This document shows positions 26,644 through 36,231 of a stretch of 49,854 nt of DNA, one piece after another (the first letter of the stretch is position 1; each line of letters opens with the position of its first letter). The notes beneath the pieces were generated by a model. The model was not told where the DNA came from. It made no database searches and saw nothing but the letters and a program-made list of their open reading frames with translations. The translations under genes were made by a program, and so were the position numbers. The DNA comes from Planctomycetota bacterium (GTDB lineage: Bacteria; Planctomycetota; Planctomycetia; Pirellulales; Pirellulaceae): positions 1 to 49,854 of the forward strand of contig JAJRVM010000360.1 of the NCBI GenBank assembly GCA_024277285.1, in the 5' to 3' direction.

Positions 26644-27897
26644 ATGAGACATCAATCCCGAACAACAGTTTTGGCTGGCAATGTGGCTGTGACATTCTTG
26701 TCCGTTTTCCTAAGTGTTTCGACAACTTTGGCGAATGAACCTCTCTATATCCACACGCCGCCACGCACAGGCACCAGCGCGGATGGTAACTATGTATCCA
26801 TTGTCAGGCGGGCAACTCGTGATGGAGACGCGTTGGTCACAGTGGAAACGGCCACAAACATCAAAGATTCGCACCGCGCTGGACCTGCGCAGATTAAGAT
26901 TATCGACCTGAAGACTGAAACGGTACGTTCGTCGCTCGCCCTTGGGGACCACCGATGGTTGCGGGTCATGCGTGATGCCGAGCACGTTGCTGGGGTGCGC
27001 AAAGATGGGGCATTCGTGGCGTATCACGTCGCCAATGGAGAGGTCGCATGTCTGGTCCAACCACACAGCACCGGTGCGATGGAATGGTCGGGCGATGGCC
27101 AAGACACATGGATCTCAGATGACTTGTCTTTCATGTGTATGCGCCACCCGCCCGATGACCGTTTTGCGCTGTCTTGCGTCGCGCTCAAAGAGCCCGTGAA
27201 GGTCGTTGGCCGGTTTGCCAAAGGCCCGTACCAAGTCGTAAGCAGTCTTCTATTGGCCAACGTCGAAGGCGAAGGCCGAGTGGCCGTTATCATGATACCC
27301 AAGGTGCGCCCGAAACGTTCTTGGAAACTACTGCTCATGGACACAGAGTTTCGCGAACTCGGCGAGATGAACGTTCCATCCGGTACTCAACTTCGTGACA
27401 TCCGTGGTGGCCGCTATCCCATGGCTCTGCTCGTGAATGGGCCAAACTGGACGCTGTTGTCGCTCGACCAAGATATTCTTCAAGCAGTCCGCTCTGGCAA
27501 ACACAATCCAACGGGACATCCGAAAGCGTTCCTGTACACAGGAGCGATATCACCCGATGGCCAATGGCTGGTAACCATACTCTATTCGCGGACATCGCGG
27601 CTAGGCATCTGGTCAGTGGCTACCGGTACGTTAGTGCGAGAATTACGACTGAAAGGCTTTGCACGTGGCTGTCGTTTCAACTCAACCGGCAATCGCCTTT
27701 CATGCGGCATCCTTATCGGTCTGAATCGCTCACATCTCGCAATATGGGATTTTAAAGCACTGATCGCCGATACGTCGAGCGGTAAAACGCGCGGGATGCA
27801 GCAATCACAAGACCCGCGCATGGGCGGGTTCAGAAGCAATGGCCAGTTGAACCGGCCTGGTGCATTCGACCAAAGAAACCGGAGAAATCGGCGGTAG
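26644..27897 (+). CDS. Secreted WD40/propeller-like protein
   Basis: 417 aa with a signal peptide (about residues 1-30, ending TTLANEP). Repeated beta-propeller-type strands run through it: IKIIDLKTETVRSSLALGDH, GAFVAYHVANGEVACLV, FLYTGAISPDGQWLVTILYS and LGIWSVATGTLVRELRLKGF, matching WD40/YVTN-like blades in which SPDGQWL and IWSVATG are typical. The C-terminus (about 370-417) is low-complexity, rich in Arg, Asn and Gly. No catalytic motif, so probably a binding protein. It starts 380 bp after the preceding gene and is followed by a repeat-rich gap. Confidence 0.7.
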   Translation: MRHQSRTTVLAGNVAVTFLSVFLSVSTTLANEPLYIHTPPRTGTSADGNYVSIVRRATRDGDALVTVETATNIKDSHRAGPAQIKIIDLKTETVRSSLALGDHRWLRVMRDAEHVAGVRKDGAFVAYHVANGEVACLVQPHSTGAMEWSGDGQDTWISDDLSFMCMRHPPDDRFALSCVALKEPVKVVGRFAKGPYQVVSSLLLANVEGEGRVAVIMIPKVRPKRSWKLLLMDTEFRELGEMNVPSGTQLRDIRGGRYPMALLVNGPNWTLLSLDQDILQAVRSGKHNPTGHPKAFLYTGAISPDGQWLVTILYSRTSRLGIWSVATGTLVRELRLKGFARGCRFNSTGNRLSCGILIGLNRSHLAIWDFKALIADTSSGKTRGMQQSQDPRMGGFRSNGQLNRPGAFDQRNRRNRR

Positions 27898-28326
27898 TCG
27901 CGCGCCGCTGAGAACCGGGCAGTGTGTGACTGTCGTGGCTTCTTTCGCAGTGCGAACTGCCATGCTCATCATCCGTGGCGCTGCTGGCACGGTTGCATCC
28001 ATCACGAAGGTGATCGAGAGGTTGAAATGAACCGACAAACAACGAGCATGGGAACTATCGTCATGGCATGCCAAGACCGGACCGTATCGCGCGTCAAGTC
28101 GAAACCAGACAGTCTGTTCTCTCCAGTTGCCGTGACGAAAGCAAACTGCGGGTCGAAGAGACTAGATCGTCGCGAGCAGCTGCGTCACGGCGCGGAGTGC
28201 CGTGCCACACTGCGTCGAAACCGGCCTTTCTGGTTTTTCCTTCTTCGCGCCGTTGGCCTTTTTGCAGAACGATGCTCGGGAGGATGAAAGCAGACCGTCT
28301 GCTTCTGAATCGTCTGCTTCTGAATC
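27898..28326. other. Repeat-bearing gene-free interval
   Basis: No gene. It contains the palindrome at 28186-28215 and, next to the GH95 breakpoint, a direct repeat of CGTCTGCTTCTGAAT (two adjacent copies near 28297-28326). Confidence 0.45.
28186..28215. repeat. Palindromic repeat with CCACACTGCGT tail
   Basis: CACGGCGC-GGA-GTGCCGTG followed by CCACACTGCGT: the same family as 2354-2383 (identical loop and tail) and 1543-1592. Confidence 0.7.
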
Positions 28327-28884
28327 CTCTACCCCGGTTGTGAAATCACGCCGCGTGGCACGCCCGACCTGTGTGCCGCCGCCAAGCAATCGCTCATCTT
28401 CCGCGGCGATGGCGGCACCGGCTGGAGCAAAGCGTGGAAAATCAATTTCTGGGCTCGATTCCTCGACGGTGATCATGCCCACAAGATGCTGATCGAAGCA
28501 TTAGCCGGAAACACCTTTCCCAATCTGTTCGATGCGCACCCGCCGTTCCAGATCGATGGCAATTTTGGCGGCACGGCAGGCATTGCCGAGATGCTACTGC
28601 AAAGCCAGAACGGCGAAATTGAACTATTGCCCGCATTGCCCACCGCTTGGCCCAAAGGCTCCATCTCGGGCCTGCGTGCGCGAGGGCAGTTCAAGATCTC
28701 GATAACATGGGAAGATGGCAAACTGGTTTCCGCAGCAATCAAGAGCCTCGGTGGCACCAAGTGCAAAGTGCGCTACCAGCAAAAAGTCATCGAACTGCAA
28801 GTCCCCAAGAACGGCGAACGCTGGCTGGACAAGGAACTGCAGGACGGCCCGGTTACGATGTTGGATCTGGAGCTCAAAGAGTAG
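28327..28884 (+). pseudogene. C-terminal remnant of a GH95 alpha-L-fucosidase gene
   Basis: 186 codons of clear GH95 sense: [35 protein letters not shown], then [20 protein letters not shown], ending LDLELKE. The similarity starts abruptly at 28327; just upstream the frame hits TGA inside a 15-bp tandem duplication, so some 600 N-terminal residues are missing. Those would include the signal peptide and the catalytic Glu. The FQIDGNFG segment, which carries a catalytic Asp in characterised family members, is kept. GH95 enzymes remove alpha-1,2-linked fucose or galactose from glycans. The open frame from ATG 28486 is an artefact of the truncation. A 183-bp piece is duplicated at 22494-22676. 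Confidence 0.9.
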
Positions 28885-28890
28885 CGTGCA

Positions 28891-28907
28891 GGGTGTGTCG
28901 AGCTCGC
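28891..28907 (+). repeat. Dispersed stop-codon-associated motif, copy 2
   Basis: GGGTGTGTCGAGCTCGC starts 6 bp after the stop of the GH95 remnant and is identical to 41852-41868. About 35 bp further on, CACACC could pair with the GGTGTG of the motif. Confidence 0.65.
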
Positions 28908-28972
28908 TTCGCAGGCAAGCTCCTTGCAGGCGCGGTCAAGCACACCACGCCCGGAAAAGACGCGAGTATCAC

Positions 28973-29173
28973 ATTTTTGCCCGTCGTTTTCTTTGCCCTC
29001 CAAGGAAGACAACCAGAACGCCGTCCACGAGCGCGACGGCAGAAAAAGGGCAAAGAAGATTGTGGGCAAAGAATAGCGATTGATGGATTGCGTTGCGACT
29101 TGGTAACTGTCTACCTGCGTGCGAGCGCGGCGTGCGTCAATTCGGAACAAAAGGCCATCGCACCGACCGATAG
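28973..29173. repeat. About 200-bp dispersed repeat, copy 1
   Basis: Similar along its length to 48314-48504. The best block (29048-29091, starting GGGCAAAGAAGATT) matches 48377-48420 with three mismatches over 44 bp. Complementary TTTGCCC and GGGCAAA blocks inside it allow a long stem. No protein coding sense was seen. Confidence 0.7.
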
Positions 29174-29814
29174 TTGCTTTCGGCCACACGCAGGAACTCG
29201 CTTCTGGCTCAACACGCAACCGCTAGGGGCAAGCAGCCGCATCGAAACCAGACACCCGCCAACAGGCCACGACTGGGCTTGCCCCAGTCGAGCCATGACT
29301 TGGTCAGCTACCGGCGGCACACGCCCGAAAGACACCGGTCGAGTGCAAAGCGCGATCTCAGGAGGCCCGTCACCGAGACCGAAGCAAACTCCGGGCAGAT
29401 CTGGCCTCGGCCACGTGCCGGTGTGATTGAGCAAGTTCTGCTCGGCCGTGAACTGTTCTTTAGTCCTTATCACGAGCCGACCAAACTGTTTCACTCGCGA
29501 GCAAGCTCACAGGGTTCTTGTTGGTGGCGTGGAAGTGGCAGCCTCAGCCCCCGCGTTTCACACTGCGTGCAGTGAGCGACGGTGCAATAGAAACAAGGCG
29601 CGTCGTGCCGGGCGGAAAAGAGATAGAACGATCGTCTCAGCACACAGTGGCACGGGGATACCTGACAAACGGCTTGAAAACCGGTAGTTATCTTCGGTTT
29701 CAGCCGGGCGAACGGATGCATCTGGCGGGGCCCGCTACGGTCGTGTAGCATGGGCAGCTGATGCGCATCTCACTCGAATCCCCACCTGAATCCCCCTTTG
29801 CAGGAGAGAACCTG
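29174..29814. other. Gene-poor interval
   Basis: No gene or clear repeat was seen apart from CACACTGCGT near 29562, which recalls the tail of the palindrome family. Confidence 0.4.
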
Positions 29815-31092
29815 ATGCTTAGTAAACCGACGCGGTTGATGGTATGTGTTGGCCTGCTGATCGCGGCATCGATCGCCGGCGGTGAAGAATGGACCCAGTT
29901 CCGCGGTTCCGACTATGGACGAACTTCGGAAGCGAACGTTGCGGCGACGTGGGATTCGAGCAACGTTGCCTGGAAGACGGCGCTGCCGGGTCGCGGCGCG
30001 TCCAGCCCCGTGCTGTTTGGAGATCGAATCTACTTGACTGCTTTTACGGGATACGGCATTGACAAGACCGCACCCGGCAAAGAGAGCGACTTGAAACGCC
30101 ATCTCCTTTGCATCAACCCGACCGACGGCGCGATCCTCTGGGGGAAGACGATTCCCACCACATCGAAGAAGAACCCGTTCACGACGTGGGCGGTCAGCTT
30201 GCACGGCTTTGCCTCCAGCACTCCGGCGGTCGACAAGACGGGAATCTATGTCTTCTTCGGCGCAACCGGAGTACTCGCATTCGACCATGAGGGAAGCGAA
30301 CTGTGGCGCACCAACGTCGGCTCCGACACGCATTCGTTCGGCGCGGGCAACTCGCCCGTGTTATACGGCGATCTGGTGATCATCAACGCCAGCGTCGAGA
30401 GTGGCAATCTGATCGCGTTGAAGAAGTCCGATGGTAGCGAAGTGTGGCGACAGTCGGGAATCACCAAGTCGTGGAACACTCCGGTCATCTACAAAGCACT
30501 CAACGGCAAATCTGAACTGGCGATCACGATCCAAGGCAAGATATTGGCGTTCAACCCAGACAAGGGCACTCCGCTTTGGAACTGCGACGGTATCGACGAC
30601 TACATCTGCCCCAGCATCGTCGTGCAGGATGGCATCCTGTACGCCATTGGCGGCCGACGCAGTAAGACCGTGGCGATCCGTTCTGGCGGAAGTGGAGACG
30701 TGACCGAGTCGCACAGGGTTTGGGAACTGGTCAAAGGTTCAAATGTTTCGTCACCCGTATATCACGATGGTCACCTTTACTGGGCCAGCGAGAAACGAGG
30801 CATCGTCTACTGTGCCAATGCCAAGACGGGCGAATTGCGGTACGAGCAACGTCTCGACCCATCGCCCGGCTTGATCTACGCTTCACCACTGCTGGCTAAT
30901 GGGCGGTTGTACTACGTGAGCCGCGAGAAGGGGATCTTCGTCGTTGCCGCGAAACCTGAGTTTGAACTGCTCGTCCACACTCAACTCAATGATGACGAAT
31001 CGCTTTTCAACGCGTCCCCCGTGCCGCTTCCTGGTGGATCCGTATTGCTGCGCAGTGACAAGTATCTGTACCGCATTGAGTCAGCGAACTAG
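29815..31092 (+). CDS. Secreted PQQ-like beta-propeller protein
   Basis: 425 aa from ATG 29815, with AGGAG about 8 bp upstream; a weaker in-frame ATG lies at 29761. Signal peptide residues 1-23. EWTQFRGSDYGRTSEANVAA is the typical opening of planctomycete PQQ-repeat proteins (the WxQFRG motif). Blades follow: GASSPVLFGDRIYLTAFTG, GFASSTPAVDKTGIYVFFGA, SWNTPVIYKALNGKSELAI and YCANAKTGELRYEQRL. These proteins usually form eight-bladed outer-surface or periplasmic propellers; no quinoprotein dehydrogenase cofactor residues are evident, so binding or scaffolding is likelier than catalysis. The stop TAG lies within the left TIR of the adjoining 105-bp element, so the C-terminus may have been reshaped by that insertion. 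A 41-bp fragment of this gene recurs at 22730-22770. Confidence 0.85.
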   Translation: MLSKPTRLMVCVGLLIAASIAGGEEWTQFRGSDYGRTSEANVAATWDSSNVAWKTALPGRGASSPVLFGDRIYLTAFTGYGIDKTAPGKESDLKRHLLCINPTDGAILWGKTIPTTSKKNPFTTWAVSLHGFASSTPAVDKTGIYVFFGATGVLAFDHEGSELWRTNVGSDTHSFGAGNSPVLYGDLVIINASVESGNLIALKKSDGSEVWRQSGITKSWNTPVIYKALNGKSELAITIQGKILAFNPDKGTPLWNCDGIDDYICPSIVVQDGILYAIGGRRSKTVAIRSGGSGDVTESHRVWELVKGSNVSSPVYHDGHLYWASEKRGIVYCANAKTGELRYEQRLDPSPGLIYASPLLANGRLYYVSREKGIFVVAAKPEFELLVHTQLNDDESLFNASPVPLPGGSVLLRSDKYLYRIESAN

Positions 31093-31193
31093 GCTTTGTC
31101 TCAAAACGTCTTTTCGCGCGGCAAAGCCATGCCATTTTCAGCAGATTACGCGAAACGCAAGGTGGTAAATACGAGTTTTGAGACGAAGCCTAG
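31089..31193. mobile_element. 105-bp MITE-like element with 19-bp terminal inverted repeats
   Basis: Left end CTAGGCTTTGTCTCAAAAC (31089-31107); right end GTTTTGAGACGAAGCCTAG (31175-31193), its reverse complement with one mismatch. The 67-bp interior has no coding capacity. The ends begin with the palindromic tetramer CTAG, which might be part of the TIR or a target duplication. It looks like a non-autonomous derivative of an IS; no transposase is in the window. Solo ends of the same type occur at 22836-22851 and, degenerate, at 2254-2275. Confidence 0.75.
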
Positions 31194-31235
31194 GCTTTGC
31201 GAGTTGCATGAAACGCTGCGACAATTGACAGTAGC

Positions 31236-34200
31236 TCAGTCTGCTTCCGGGGAAACAACGGTTATCCGCATCTTTGTGAACAGTTCCTTTGCAGTTGTGA
31301 CACCTTCCAGGTCGTTTTCGATCTTGGACGACGGCATCCATTGGCTCGTTCGTCCAAGGAGTCTGAATGATGTCTCATTGCCCGGTTTTGTCTCGACTGT
31401 CGCGCAATAGACCAATGACGGTTGCCCATTACCATAACGGTCTTTCGTGCCGTCAGTGCGTGATGCGGGAAAAGCGTCGTTGAAATCGCCCGAGACGTTC
31501 ACTTCGACAAAGCACTGCCATTGCGTACCGACCGGAAGCACCGCAGTCACATTGAACTGGCTGGTGGGAGTTGGCTGAGTGATCGCATCGGCCAGCGGAT
31601 GCTCACGGGTCGGATCCCCCTTGATCACTGCTTGCTTGTTGTGGCGGCTCACCCAAAAGGGCAACGACACGGGAACGGTCGGTTTGCCGTTCCAAGTGCC
31701 GCGTCCCAATTTCTGGGTGACGTAGAGCGTACGAATGTCGCCCGTTTCCGGAGACTCGATCCAAACAGCGAATTGCGGCGGGTGCTTATAACGAGTCTTG
31801 CTATAGACGTCGCGATTCAAGTCAAGCCGCACAGATAACCGCGCGGCGTCTCTTGGCACCTCGGAGCTGGCTGGCAAACGTTCCTTCTTGGCTGGCAATG
31901 AATACGCTACGATCCGTACATCACTCGGCGCAAAAGGCTCGATCTTCAACTGGTTCATTCCGGTCTTTACCTGATCCGTGATATCGAGCCGGTTCGGCTT
32001 GCCAATGAACCCACCAACGAACTGTCCATTGATGCGCACGGCGGCGGCATTCTCTGGAGTGATCGTTTTCGTCTCCAGGAGAATCCGCAAAGAGCCCGAT
32101 AGCCAATCATCTGGAATCGTGAACTGGCCGACAAACGGGTCCGCCTTCACCGGCGAGAGCGTCAGCATCTTTAATCCGTCGATCTTCCCCCAGGGCGCAG
32201 CGCCATAGGGGACAACGCTCCTGGCCGCGACCCAAGCTCCGTCATCAAAGCCCGCTTGCTTCCAGCCAGGCGACTCCTTGTCGGCACATTTCCATGACGT
32301 GTCAATGCAGCCCGTGATCCGATCGCCATTGTCCAACTCGATGAAGTAACGGCCGATCACACCGGCCGGGTTTGGATAATCGGCTCCGTTGCTGGCCACG
32401 ATGGCCAACACATTGGCACCGGCACGAAGCTGTTTCTTCAAGTCAGCCACATTCAGGATCTGAAAGCTGCCACCCGACTCAGTTTGCTTGCCATTGACAA
32501 ACAAAGCGTAGGAATTGTCGGCGGTCAAACGGATCTTCGCTTCCATGACTTTGCGTCCTGCGGGAATCGCCAACTCATGCCGAAAACACCGCATGCCGGG
32601 CGGAGCATTCATCGCATTGCCATCCCCAGGATACCAGACCCAGAAACAACCGTTCATGTCCAGACGTTGATCTTCTTTCGTCTTGACAACCGGCACTTTC
32701 GTCTGCTGAACAGCATTTGGCAATCGTTTGACCTTGAGCGGCGTGCGCGCGGGGTTCCGACCAAGTGTCAGCCGTGGCGGCCGAGCGGTCGCCCGTGGCG
32801 CGAAGACCAACACAACACTCTCCAAAGGCTGCAACGTCAATGATAGATCCACCACCGACTGCGTCACGCGATCAAACTCAATCGTCCGAATCTCATTGCG
32901 CATCGCGTCCCAACACTCCGGAATTCCTTGCGCATGGACGCGCAGGCGAAACGTCTTGGCCGTGCCTTCATGTTGCTCGTTACAGACAAGAAACAGGTCG
33001 CGACCTTCCTTGACGCGATGCAGTACGTGTAACCACTCGTCAGTCTCGCCCTGAAGCACTTCTAAAGTCGGATGAACGTTGGCGTCGTCAACCAACACTT
33101 GCTGAATATTCTGAGCCGTAGGTTTCGCCGGCAAGTAATAAGAACGCCCACCAGCCTCATTGTGACGGCAGAGATGCAACCCGGGTTGCTCCGGTTCGCC
33201 CCAAATGGCGGCAACCACTCGACGAATATCGTCAGACGTCTTGCCCAACGTCGCCGATTTCGACGGCAGCATCCCGTAGCCGACCACGACGCCACCCGCG
33301 TCATAAAACTGCTTGACTTTCACAAGCGTCGCGTAGGGTATCACTTCCACCGCCGGCATCACCAATACGCGATAACGCTCTTTGCGCAAGCAGAGTTGCC
33401 GTTCTTCAACTCGCATGTCATCTTCAAGAACGTCGTACGGGATCCAGTCGCAATCGAACAATGCGTCCTGCAAGGCGGTGGTCATATCTTCGGGAGTGAA
33501 CGACTTGCCAACATGGTGACTGTTGCCCAAATAGAGCAGTGCTACCGGACAAACGTGGTGGCCACCGGTCAACAGGTGCGTCAAGCGACTTGTATAGTCC
33601 GCATAGACTCGGAACAACGGCCATCTCGGTTCGAATCCATGGTTGTAGAAGTAGGGCGGGCAATCGCGGTCAAAAGGGGAACGAGGATTGAACGAATGCG
33701 GTATGTGGAAGTTGATACCTGCCACATGCATAACGTCGGTCCACCATTTCATCTCTGGGTAGGACAGATCTTGGCCACGCGCGCCAAAGATCTCGACCAT
33801 TGCCAGATCGTCCTTCTTGCCGTAAGCGTGCGAGATAGAGCTGCCCAGCTTCGGCGATTGGTAGGTCGAGTCGTCCTTCTGGCCCGGCACGAATTGTCGG
33901 CCGATCGCATCGATCGCGCCCATGTCGCTGTACTTCTGCAGTTGCACCATGTTGCCGCCACAATACCGGGGATTAAGGTAGTCGTGTGCATGTTCCAGGA
34001 AGTGGCCAATCGACTGCACGTTGTGCTCGTGACACCACTTGGCAAGACCACCGTAGAGCGTCTTTCCCCAGGCCTCGGCCAAGGCGTCTTGATACTGGTA
34101 CTTGGCGGCGACCTGCTGGTCCTCATTAGCCAGTTTCAACTTCCAGGCAACAAGGGCTTTCTTCCAATCGATGCCCCGTTGCTTGAGCATCGGCACGACC

Positions 34201-35006
34201 TCGGTTCCCCAATCACCGAGCGTTTCAGGTTCGTCGTAGAAGTAGCCGACAATCTGCTTGCCGAACTCGGCGCCGAGATGATCGAAATGTGGTTGATAGA
34301 CGGTGCGGATATACCAATCAACGGCGTCCTGACTGGCTCCGTCAACCAGCAAACGACCGTTGCGGCCGGTGCTGTATTGCCAGTGAAACACCATCACTTT
34401 CCAGGCACCATGCGGCACATTCCACTTGAGTGATCCGCTCGTCACCTGATCAGTCAAGTCAATCAAACGGTCGCCATCCACGCCACTGCTTTGCTGCGGC
34501 CCAGCAATCACCGCTACCAGATTCTCGGGCAAGGCCGGCAAGGCAAAATCGCTCGGTCCGCGCGCATCGTGCACGGCAACTCGCACATACTTGCTGCCAT
34601 ATTGCTGTGGAACCTTCCCGCCCACTTCGCCACTGGGCCACCAGCGTTCGTCGAAGATCCACATCTTTAAGTCCAGCCGTTTGGCGGCTTGCAGACAGAT
34701 ATCGAGGTCTCGATACCAGCCTTCGCCCAACCAATCGCTATGCGGCCGTGACTCGGCCGTGAAACAGCCTTGCCCTCCTTCCGAGACCTTATTGAGATAT
34801 TCTGTCAAAACCTCAGGACTCTCGTCGCCATGCAGCCAGAAAAGCGGTCCGGTATAGCGTCGAGCCGCTTTCGGCAACGTCCGAAACTGCTGCTCGATCG
34901 TCTTCCACCCTTGCGGCTCATCACCTTTGAGTGGCGTATGTACCGCGAGAGGCATGAAGGCAAACGCCAGGATGGAGAATGCTGCAAGAATGTGTGTTCG
35001 TCGCAT
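31236..35006 (-). CDS. Large secreted glycoside hydrolase, GH106 (alpha-L-rhamnosidase)-like
   Basis: 1256 aa; the ATG at 35006 has GGAG about 8 bp upstream. Signal peptide at about residues 1-28. The catalytic half has the GH106-type strands MWIFDERWWPSGEVGG (about 115-130) and IVGYFYDEPETLGDWG (about 252-267); acidic residues in DER and DEPE are candidate catalytic groups. SIGHFLEHAHDYLNPRYCGG and FEPRWPLFRVYADYTSRL are further family-like stretches. The C-terminal 450 residues carry galactose-binding-like beta-sandwiches (SYALFVNGKQTESGG; DDWLSGSLRILLETKTI). GH106 enzymes cleave rhamnose from pectic or bacterial glycans; the exact linkage cannot be read here. It is transcribed towards the PQQ gene, with the MITE between their 3' ends. 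Confidence 0.75.
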   Translation of the reverse strand: MRRTHILAAFSILAFAFMPLAVHTPLKGDEPQGWKTIEQQFRTLPKAARRYTGPLFWLHGDESPEVLTEYLNKVSEGGQGCFTAESRPHSDWLGEGWYRDLDICLQAAKRLDLKMWIFDERWWPSGEVGGKVPQQYGSKYVRVAVHDARGPSDFALPALPENLVAVIAGPQQSSGVDGDRLIDLTDQVTSGSLKWNVPHGAWKVMVFHWQYSTGRNGRLLVDGASQDAVDWYIRTVYQPHFDHLGAEFGKQIVGYFYDEPETLGDWGTEVVPMLKQRGIDWKKALVAWKLKLANEDQQVAAKYQYQDALAEAWGKTLYGGLAKWCHEHNVQSIGHFLEHAHDYLNPRYCGGNMVQLQKYSDMGAIDAIGRQFVPGQKDDSTYQSPKLGSSISHAYGKKDDLAMVEIFGARGQDLSYPEMKWWTDVMHVAGINFHIPHSFNPRSPFDRDCPPYFYNHGFEPRWPLFRVYADYTSRLTHLLTGGHHVCPVALLYLGNSHHVGKSFTPEDMTTALQDALFDCDWIPYDVLEDDMRVEERQLCLRKERYRVLVMPAVEVIPYATLVKVKQFYDAGGVVVGYGMLPSKSATLGKTSDDIRRVVAAIWGEPEQPGLHLCRHNEAGGRSYYLPAKPTAQNIQQVLVDDANVHPTLEVLQGETDEWLHVLHRVKEGRDLFLVCNEQHEGTAKTFRLRVHAQGIPECWDAMRNEIRTIEFDRVTQSVVDLSLTLQPLESVVLVFAPRATARPPRLTLGRNPARTPLKVKRLPNAVQQTKVPVVKTKEDQRLDMNGCFWVWYPGDGNAMNAPPGMRCFRHELAIPAGRKVMEAKIRLTADNSYALFVNGKQTESGGSFQILNVADLKKQLRAGANVLAIVASNGADYPNPAGVIGRYFIELDNGDRITGCIDTSWKCADKESPGWKQAGFDDGAWVAARSVVPYGAAPWGKIDGLKMLTLSPVKADPFVGQFTIPDDWLSGSLRILLETKTITPENAAAVRINGQFVGGFIGKPNRLDITDQVKTGMNQLKIEPFAPSDVRIVAYSLPAKKERLPASSEVPRDAARLSVRLDLNRDVYSKTRYKHPPQFAVWIESPETGDIRTLYVTQKLGRGTWNGKPTVPVSLPFWVSRHNKQAVIKGDPTREHPLADAITQPTPTSQFNVTAVLPVGTQWQCFVEVNVSGDFNDAFPASRTDGTKDRYGNGQPSLVYCATVETKPGNETSFRLLGRTSQWMPSSKIENDLEGVTTAKELFTKMRITVVSPEAD

Positions 35007-35109
35007 CGGTGATCACTCCAGTAAGGATTTCCGTAGCTGAGCTCGCCAGAGTTCAGCAGAACCACCTCTTGGCTGCCAGTTCTCCGAATCCTGGCGACGC
35101 CGAATACGG

Positions 35110-35241
35110 TCACCGCCGCGCGCGGACGACCGACTGCATTGCTTCATCGCGCCGCACGAGTTCCACATCCGTGAAACCAGCACTGCTCAAATCGGACTCG
35201 ATCTCCTCGAACGCATCAGATACCTGGAAGCTGCGCACTGA
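35110..35241 (-). pseudogene. Possible C-terminal scrap of a methyltransferase gene
   Basis: On the minus strand, 44 codons between a TAA at 35244-35242 and a TGA at 35112-35110 read SFQVSDAFEEIESDLSSAGF then TDVELVRRDEAMQSVVRARR. The SAGFTDVELVRR pattern is common at the end of SAM-dependent methyltransferases. There is no start codon or upstream domain, so it is a remnant if it is coding at all. Confidence 0.3.
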
Positions 35242-35429
35242 TTATACCGAAGCACTACGTGCTGCAAAGCAATCGTCACGGTGAATCCGAGTTACACGCC
35301 TCGCTGGGCCGATTTTGCGGTGTTCACACCAAGGTTGCGCAGGAACATTGCAAGGCGGCTCTCTCCACAAACCGTATGAATATTCACACGCCGGCAAGAG
35401 TGTTTGCGCCTCACCTTTGTCATTCTGAT

Positions 35430-35471
35430 CAATGCTTGCTGTAACACTGGCAATGCTTGCTGTAACACTGG
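35430..35471. repeat. 21-bp direct tandem repeat, two copies
   Basis: Two exact copies of a unit starting CAATGCTTGCTG and ending TAACACTGG. Confidence 0.85.
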
Positions 35472-35959
35472 CCCGAAGAGCCAACACATACCGGCGCGTC
35501 TGTATCACCCCTCCGAGACTTCGCGTTATTCGACCCGCACCGGTGCCTCACGGCACCGGCAGGGGCTGTACCGCCCCTCCGGGCCGAATTCGATTCAACA
35601 GCGCGCTCCTCCTTTAACCATTCAACGACGAGTGCAGGCACACCAGAAAGCGGTTTGTTCCGCCACCGATCGTTCCATTCTCGCAACCGCCTCTGCCCAA
35701 GCGAACGCTTGGTGCATTGGAGCGGCATTCGTGGTAAACTATTGGCGTAGCGTCTTTAGGAACTTAGGAACGGGCACGAGACTAATCCGGCATCTCGGTT
35801 AACAATGAGGGAGCTTCAGTATTTATTCAGGCTCGAATTGACGGGTGGCATTCTCCTGAGTGAGCGGGAATCAGCGTGATCGCCTGGGAGTCGTGCGAGT
35901 TTGAATCGTCTTGAACTTCGCCGGCGTGGTCGTGATTCCCTTGCACTTGGCGCGTATTT

Positions 35960-36010
35960 GAGTTGCCACGAACACTGAGTTGCCACGAACACTGAGTTGC
36001 CACGAACACT
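35960..36010. repeat. 17-bp tandem repeat, three copies
   Basis: Three exact head-to-tail copies of GAGTTGCCACGAACACT, about 220 bp upstream of the RND adaptor gene. Copy number could vary by slippage. Confidence 0.9.
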
Positions 36011-36231
36011 GGCTCCGCTCGCGTTTCGCGTTGTTAGGTAATAGCAATGCTCCTGGACGCTCGCTCAGCCAGTGCCACTCAAACAGGAGCACCAGGTCGA
36101 ACCGTGGCCGATTCGACCTGGTGTTCGCCGGCCAACCTCACGCGCACCACTCCCATTTTATCGACCACGCTTATCGACCACGCTTGCATCCTACCTCAAA
36201 CGACGTTCATCGTGATCGGGAAATCGCGTCC

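Larger units (their letters stand above)
35242..36231. other. Gene-free, repeat-bearing interval
   Basis: No gene is supported in nearly 1 kb. It contains a 21-bp tandem pair (35430-35471), a perfect 8-bp hairpin CCGGTGCC-TCAC-GGCACCGG (35540-35559) followed by an AGGGG/CCCCT pair, and a triple 17-bp tandem repeat (35960-36010). Confidence 0.5.

Noticed and set aside
28486..28884. A complete 132-aa gene
   Set aside because: GH95 similarity continues upstream of this ATG to 28327, so it is part of a truncated gene.
31089..31193. Rho-independent terminator for the PQQ gene
   Set aside because: The arms are 67 bp apart with no T-run after them; the layout is that of a small transposable element.
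33072..34433. 453-codon plus-strand open frame
   Set aside because: Lies wholly antisense to the GH106-like gene; no ribosome site or domain; codon-bias shadow.
35430..36010. CRISPR-like array
   Set aside because: The repeats are head-to-tail with no unique spacers, and no cas genes are present.
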